From contig NZ_BSTJ01000007.1 in NCBI RefSeq assembly GCF_030269445.1, forward strand, positions 467,957 to 531,956: a stretch of 64,000 nt of DNA, read 5' to 3'. A program made the translations under genes and the position numbers. This document shows, piece after piece, positions 60,899-64,000 of this stretch. The DNA comes from Actinoallomurus iriomotensis (GTDB lineage: Bacteria > Actinomycetota > Actinomycetes > Streptosporangiales > Streptosporangiaceae). The notes under the pieces were generated by a model. It had not been told where the DNA came from. It ran no database searches and worked only from the letters and a program-made list of their open reading frames with translations. Position 1 is the first letter of the stretch. Every line of letters begins with the position of its first letter.

Positions 60899-61892
60899 TG
60901 CTCCTCCGGTTGCTCAGGGAGGTGACGGCCAGGTACGCCGCGGTCACCACGAGGAGGAAGAGCAGCATCAGCACGGACATCGCCGAGCCGGAGCCGAAGT
61001 TCCAGGTGTGGAACGACGCCTGGTAGATGTGCACGGAGATCAGGTCGCCCGCCGGGGGCGCCGACTGGCCGAACAGCACGTACGGCACGTTGAAGTCGTT
61101 GAACGTCCACAGGAACAGCACGAGGACGAGCACGCGGTTGATCGGGCGCAGGGACGGCATGGTGATCCGCCGGATCTGCTGCCAGATACCGGCGCCGTCG
61201 ATCGCGGAGGCCTCGTACAGCTCGTCGGGGATGTTCTGCAGGCCGGCCATGATCACGAGCAGCGCGAACGGCCAGTTGCGCCAGACCGAGACGACGACCA
61301 CGGAGATGAAGCTGTTGCCGCCGATCAGCCAGAACGCCGGCTTGGAGGTCAGGTGCAGCTGGTCGTGCAGCACGTGGTTCACCAGGCCGTTGTCGTGCTG
61401 GAGCATGAACGCCCAGATGATGACGGACGCGTAGACGGGCAGCGCGTACGGCGTCATGAACAGCGCGCGGAGGAAGCCCCGCCCGCGGAAGGTGTCCTGC
61501 ATCAGGATCGCCCCCGTGATCCCGAGCAGCCAGGAGAACCCGACGGCGAGCACGGCGAACGCGCAGGTGATGAGGAAGGAGTGCAGCAGTGCGCTGCCGA
61601 CCGCGCCGTTGACGTCGACGACGACGCGGTAGTTGCGCAGGCCCGCCCCGGGCGCCTGTCCCCAGTTGCGGATGTAGAACTGGGTGAGTTCCTTGAAGCT
61701 CATCACGACGCCGACGACCATCGGCACCAGGTGGATCAGCAGCTCCATGAGGATGGCGGGCAGCACGAGCAGGTACGGAACGGCGCCCCGGCCGACCGAG
61801 TAGCTCCGCCGAGGTTTCTTGCGCCCCCGCGCCGAGCCGGGAAGAGAACCGTCCTCCCGGCTCGGCGCGGTCGCGCTGGTGGTCGCGGCCAT
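60891..61892 (-). CDS. Sugar ABC transporter permease (MalF type)
   Basis: This 333-residue permease has six helices after an N-terminal extension rich in Ser/Arg. The EAA loop is QNIPDELYEASAIDGAGIWQ. FLWTFNDFNVPYVLFG near the C-terminus is also typical. With the MalG-type partner it forms the sugar channel. The gap to the binding-protein gene is nine bases. Confidence 0.92.
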   Translation of the reverse strand: MAATTSATAPSREDGSLPGSARGRKKPRRSYSVGRGAVPYLLVLPAILMELLIHLVPMVVGVVMSFKELTQFYIRNWGQAPGAGLRNYRVVVDVNGAVGSALLHSFLITCAFAVLAVGFSWLLGITGAILMQDTFRGRGFLRALFMTPYALPVYASVIIWAFMLQHDNGLVNHVLHDQLHLTSKPAFWLIGGNSFISVVVVSVWRNWPFALLVIMAGLQNIPDELYEASAIDGAGIWQQIRRITMPSLRPINRVLVLVLFLWTFNDFNVPYVLFGQSAPPAGDLISVHIYQASFHTWNFGSGSAMSVLMLLFLLVVTAAYLAVTSLSNRRSNA

Positions 61893-61901
61893 GGGGCGAC
61901 C

Positions 61902-63215
61902 TCAGCCCGCCATCTGCTGCTGGGCCTTCTCAAGGCGCTTGCGGACCGAGTCGTCGGTGACCGGCCGGCCGGCCGCGGCGTCGGCGAACAGGTCCTTCAG
62001 CGCGGGGCCGACCACGTCCTCGAACTGCGACTCCTTCGCCACCTGGGGGAGCGCCACGGCGCTCTTGGCGAGACCCTGACGCAGGACGGTCTGCTCCGGG
62101 TTGGAGAACTGCGGGTCCGACTGCGCGGAGGTCACCGGCGGGATCGAGCCGTACTTGCCGTTGAGGATCTTCTGCTCCTCGTCGCTCGTCATGAACTTGA
62201 CGAACTTCAGCGCGCCGTCGCGGTTCTGGGTGTTCTTGAAGACGGCGAGGTTGATGCCGGCGACCATCGTGTCGACCTGGGTGCCCTGGCCCGGCGCGCC
62301 GGACTGCACGGGCACCGGGGCGATGCCCCAGTCGTCCGCCTTCATGCCGCGCTGCGCGAGCTGGACGCCCGCGGCCTGCCAGAGCAGCATCCCGGCCTTG
62401 CCCTTGGCGAAGTCCTCCAGCGACTGGTTCTGCGCGTACTCGGCGTCGCCCGCCGCGGTGATCTTGTCGCTGGCCATGAAGTCGACGAACTGCTTGACGC
62501 CCGCGACGGCACCGGGGGAGGTGAAGGTCGGGTTGCCGGCGGCGTCGAAGAAGTCCCCGCCGTGCTGTTTGGCGAAGATGTACGCGTGGTGGATGTTCTC
62601 GGCGTTGTTCGCGCCCTCGATGGCCAGGCCGTACTTTCCGCCGCCGGTCAGCTTCTTGCCGTCGGTGATCAGCTCGGACCAGGTGGCCGGCGGGTTCGCG
62701 ATGCCGGCGTCCTTGAAGAGCTTCTTGTTGTAGTAGAGGCCGTAGGCGAGGGAGTAGAGCGGCACGGCCGCCGGGTCCTTGCCGGCCGCGCCGGTCGAGC
62801 CGAGCGCGGAGGCCACGAACCGCTGCTTGCCGCCGATGGCATTGAAGTTGCCGTCGTCGAAGGGCAGCAGCGCGCCCGTGGCCTGTAGCGACGCCGACCA
62901 GGTGTTGCCGATGTTGAGGACGTCGGGGCCCTGGCCCGAGGAGGCGGCGGTCAGGATGCGGTTGAGCAGATCCGGCCAGCCGACCACTTCGAGCTTGACG
63001 TGGATCCCCGTCTGCTTCTCGAACTTCTGCAGTTCGGGCGTGAGCTTCTGCTTGTCATCGTCGAGGTTCTTGCCCTGGTTGCTCGCCCAGTAGGTGAGCG
63101 TCTTGGGACTCTTGTTACCGCCGTTGCCGGTGGCGGTGCCGCCGCCACATGCGGTCAGGGCGGCGGTGGCGACGGTGATGGCTGCTATCGCAGCGGTGAT
63201 CCGGGTCCTGCGCAT
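61902..63215 (-). CDS. Sugar ABC transporter substrate-binding lipoprotein
   Basis: This is a 437-residue cluster-1 extracellular binding protein. The signal AAIAAITVATAALTAC ends in the lipobox LTAC. TLTYWASNQGKNLDDD opens the mature protein, and LKFVKFMTSDEEQKILNGKY is the usual C-terminal helix region. The linked GH1 suggests beta-linked glucose oligosaccharides such as cellobiose, though this is inference. It is the first gene of the operon and is divergent from a ROK regulator. Confidence 0.9.
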   Translation of the reverse strand: MRRTRITAAIAAITVATAALTACGGGTATGNGGNKSPKTLTYWASNQGKNLDDDKQKLTPELQKFEKQTGIHVKLEVVGWPDLLNRILTAASSGQGPDVLNIGNTWSASLQATGALLPFDDGNFNAIGGKQRFVASALGSTGAAGKDPAAVPLYSLAYGLYYNKKLFKDAGIANPPATWSELITDGKKLTGGGKYGLAIEGANNAENIHHAYIFAKQHGGDFFDAAGNPTFTSPGAVAGVKQFVDFMASDKITAAGDAEYAQNQSLEDFAKGKAGMLLWQAAGVQLAQRGMKADDWGIAPVPVQSGAPGQGTQVDTMVAGINLAVFKNTQNRDGALKFVKFMTSDEEQKILNGKYGSIPPVTSAQSDPQFSNPEQTVLRQGLAKSAVALPQVAKESQFEDVVGPALKDLFADAAAGRPVTDDSVRKRLEKAQQQMAG

Positions 63216-63268
63216 GGTCGGGGCCCTCTCCGGAGGCGACTTCGGCGGGGAAGTTAATTTAGGTTATG

Positions 63269-63298
63269 AGTTAAGACGTGAGAGAAGATCCTCGTCAA
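63269..63298 (-). promoter_or_regulatory. Promoter of the sugar transport operon
   Basis: Read on the minus strand, TTGACG (63298-63293) and TTAACT (63274-63269) are 18 bases apart and 53 bases before the binding-protein ATG. An AT-rich stretch downstream (63252-63273) is a likely operator region for the divergent ROK repressor; no perfect palindrome is seen. Confidence 0.5.
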
Positions 63299-63342
63299 GA
63301 CTTTGGGGGCGGTAGGTTGCGTCATCGGGGAGGATGGCCGTG

Positions 63343-64000
63343 ATGAGGGATCGAGAGAAGCGGACGGTGCGCGATCTGCGCCGCACCAACCGCTCGGCCG
63401 TGCTGCGCAAGCTCTACTTCGACGGGCCGCTCAGCCGGCAGGAACTGGCACCGGCCACCGGGCTCAGCTCCGGTTCGATCAGCAACGTCGTCGCGGAGCT
63501 CACCGCCGACGGGCTGCTGGAGGAGGCCGGCTCGGTCGGCTCGGACGGAGGCCGCCCCCGCACTCTGCTGCGCGTCGCGCGCCGCAGCGCTTACCTGATC
63601 GGCGTCGACGTCGGTGAGACGCGGGTGCGCGTGGAGCTGTTCGACCTCGCGCTGACCGAGCTGGCGCGCGCCGAGCGGCCGCTCGCCGCGCGCGGGTACG
63701 ACGTCGACCGGATCGTCGGGTTCATCCGCGACGCGGTGGCCGACGTGCTGCGCGAGGCGGACGTCGCGCCCGAGTCGCTGCTCGGCGTCGGCGTGGGCGT
63801 GCCCGGCATCGTCGACCGCAGTTCGCCCGGCGGCGCGGTCGTGCACGGGCAGACCGTCGGCTGGGACGCCGTGCCGATCGAGTCGCTGCTGCGCGACGCC
63901 GCCGCCCTGCCGCCGGAGGTGCCGCTGTTCATCGACAACGGCGCGAAGACCCTCGGCCAGGCGGAGATGTGGTTCGGCGCGGGCCGGGGAGCGCGTCACG
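63343..64000 (+). CDS. ROK family transcriptional repressor (3' end missing)
   Basis: These are the first 219 residues of a ROK (XylR/NagC-like) repressor, normally about 400. The winged helix is at 8-70 (TNRSAVLRKLYFDGPLSRQE, then LAPATGLSSGSISNVVAEL). The ROK sugar-kinase-like domain starts with YLIGVDVGETRVRVELFD. It probably represses the divergent sugar transport operon until the sugar binds. Starts at 63334, 63340 and 63343 are all in frame; GGGGAGG at 63327-63333 best fits 63340 or 63343. Confidence 0.87.
   Translation, partial: MRDREKRTVRDLRRTNRSAVLRKLYFDGPLSRQELAPATGLSSGSISNVVAELTADGLLEEAGSVGSDGGRPRTLLRVARRSAYLIGVDVGETRVRVELFDLALTELARAERPLAARGYDVDRIVGFIRDAVADVLREADVAPESLLGVGVGVPGIVDRSSPGGAVVHGQTVGWDAVPIESLLRDAAALPPEVPLFIDNGAKTLGQAEMWFGAGRGARH

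Noticed and set aside
61008-62888. 626-residue plus-strand frame
   Set aside because: Antisense to the sugar permease and binding-protein genes.

Overview
The window is high-GC DNA with almost wall-to-wall genes, many GTG starts, frequent 4-bp stop/start overlaps and abundant CGTACG/GTACGG words. This fits a filamentous actinobacterium (Streptosporangiales or Streptomycetales type). Streptomycete-style families support this: a gas vesicle cluster without gvpN, an F420-dependent oxidoreductase, an XRE regulator with a MmyB-like ligand domain, and an IdeR/DmdR-type iron box. I cannot name the genus. I saw no rRNA, tRNA, prophage or CRISPR.

Layout. 0-13 kb: the start of a molybdenum hydroxylase, several regulator/enzyme pairs with visible operators, a large secreted GH87-type alpha-1,3-glucanase, an EF-hand protein, a LysR regulator and a TetR-controlled DrrAB-like exporter. 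13-18.5 kb: two ABC exporter half-transporters on the minus strand, split by a TnpB-only IS605/IS1341-like element. 19-29.5 kb: an orphan sensor kinase, then a ten-gene gas vesicle operon (a charged low-complexity protein, an SRPBCC protein, then gvpA, F, G, O, J, L, S, K), then a CYTH-CHAD protein and two small membrane proteins. 29.5-40.5 kb: a TPP enzyme, an F420 oxidoreductase, two 14-helix-type efflux pumps, a TetR with twin operators, an SDR paired with an XRE regulator, and a lipoprotein. 40.4-45.3 kb: a siderophore uptake and reduction locus around one shared iron box. 45.3-48.6 kb: a broken gene and a TetR/MFS pair. 48.7-54.2 kb: a secreted TAP-type hydrolase, an ABC exporter and a two-component system. 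54.3-58.6 kb: small enzymes, an RDD membrane protein, a beta-propeller-like protein and two unusual repeat tracts. 58.6-64 kb: a sugar ABC transporter with a GH1 beta-glucosidase and a divergent ROK regulator cut by the window end.

How genes work together. Most units are small regulator-target modules whose operators can be read directly: twin 13-bp sites before the aldo/keto reductase, twin TACGGCGTA sites before the DrrAB-like exporter, twin AGAGAC-N5-GTCTCT sites between a TetR and an efflux pump, a TGTGCGA palindrome between another TetR and its pump, and an iron box between divergent siderophore genes. Several genes appear to have leaderless mRNAs, with a TANNNT -10 box six to eight bases before the start codon.

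The most notable observations are: (1) the TnpB element, whose ends let the ancestral ABC operon be rebuilt and whose TAM and guide can be predicted; (2) the gas vesicle operon with long charged tails, followed by a polyphosphate-type CYTH-CHAD protein; (3) a tract in which the 3' end of a small gene is repeated three times, with mini-ORFs; and (4) a 13-copy, 14-bp minisatellite next to a long hairpin holding a perfect DnaA box.
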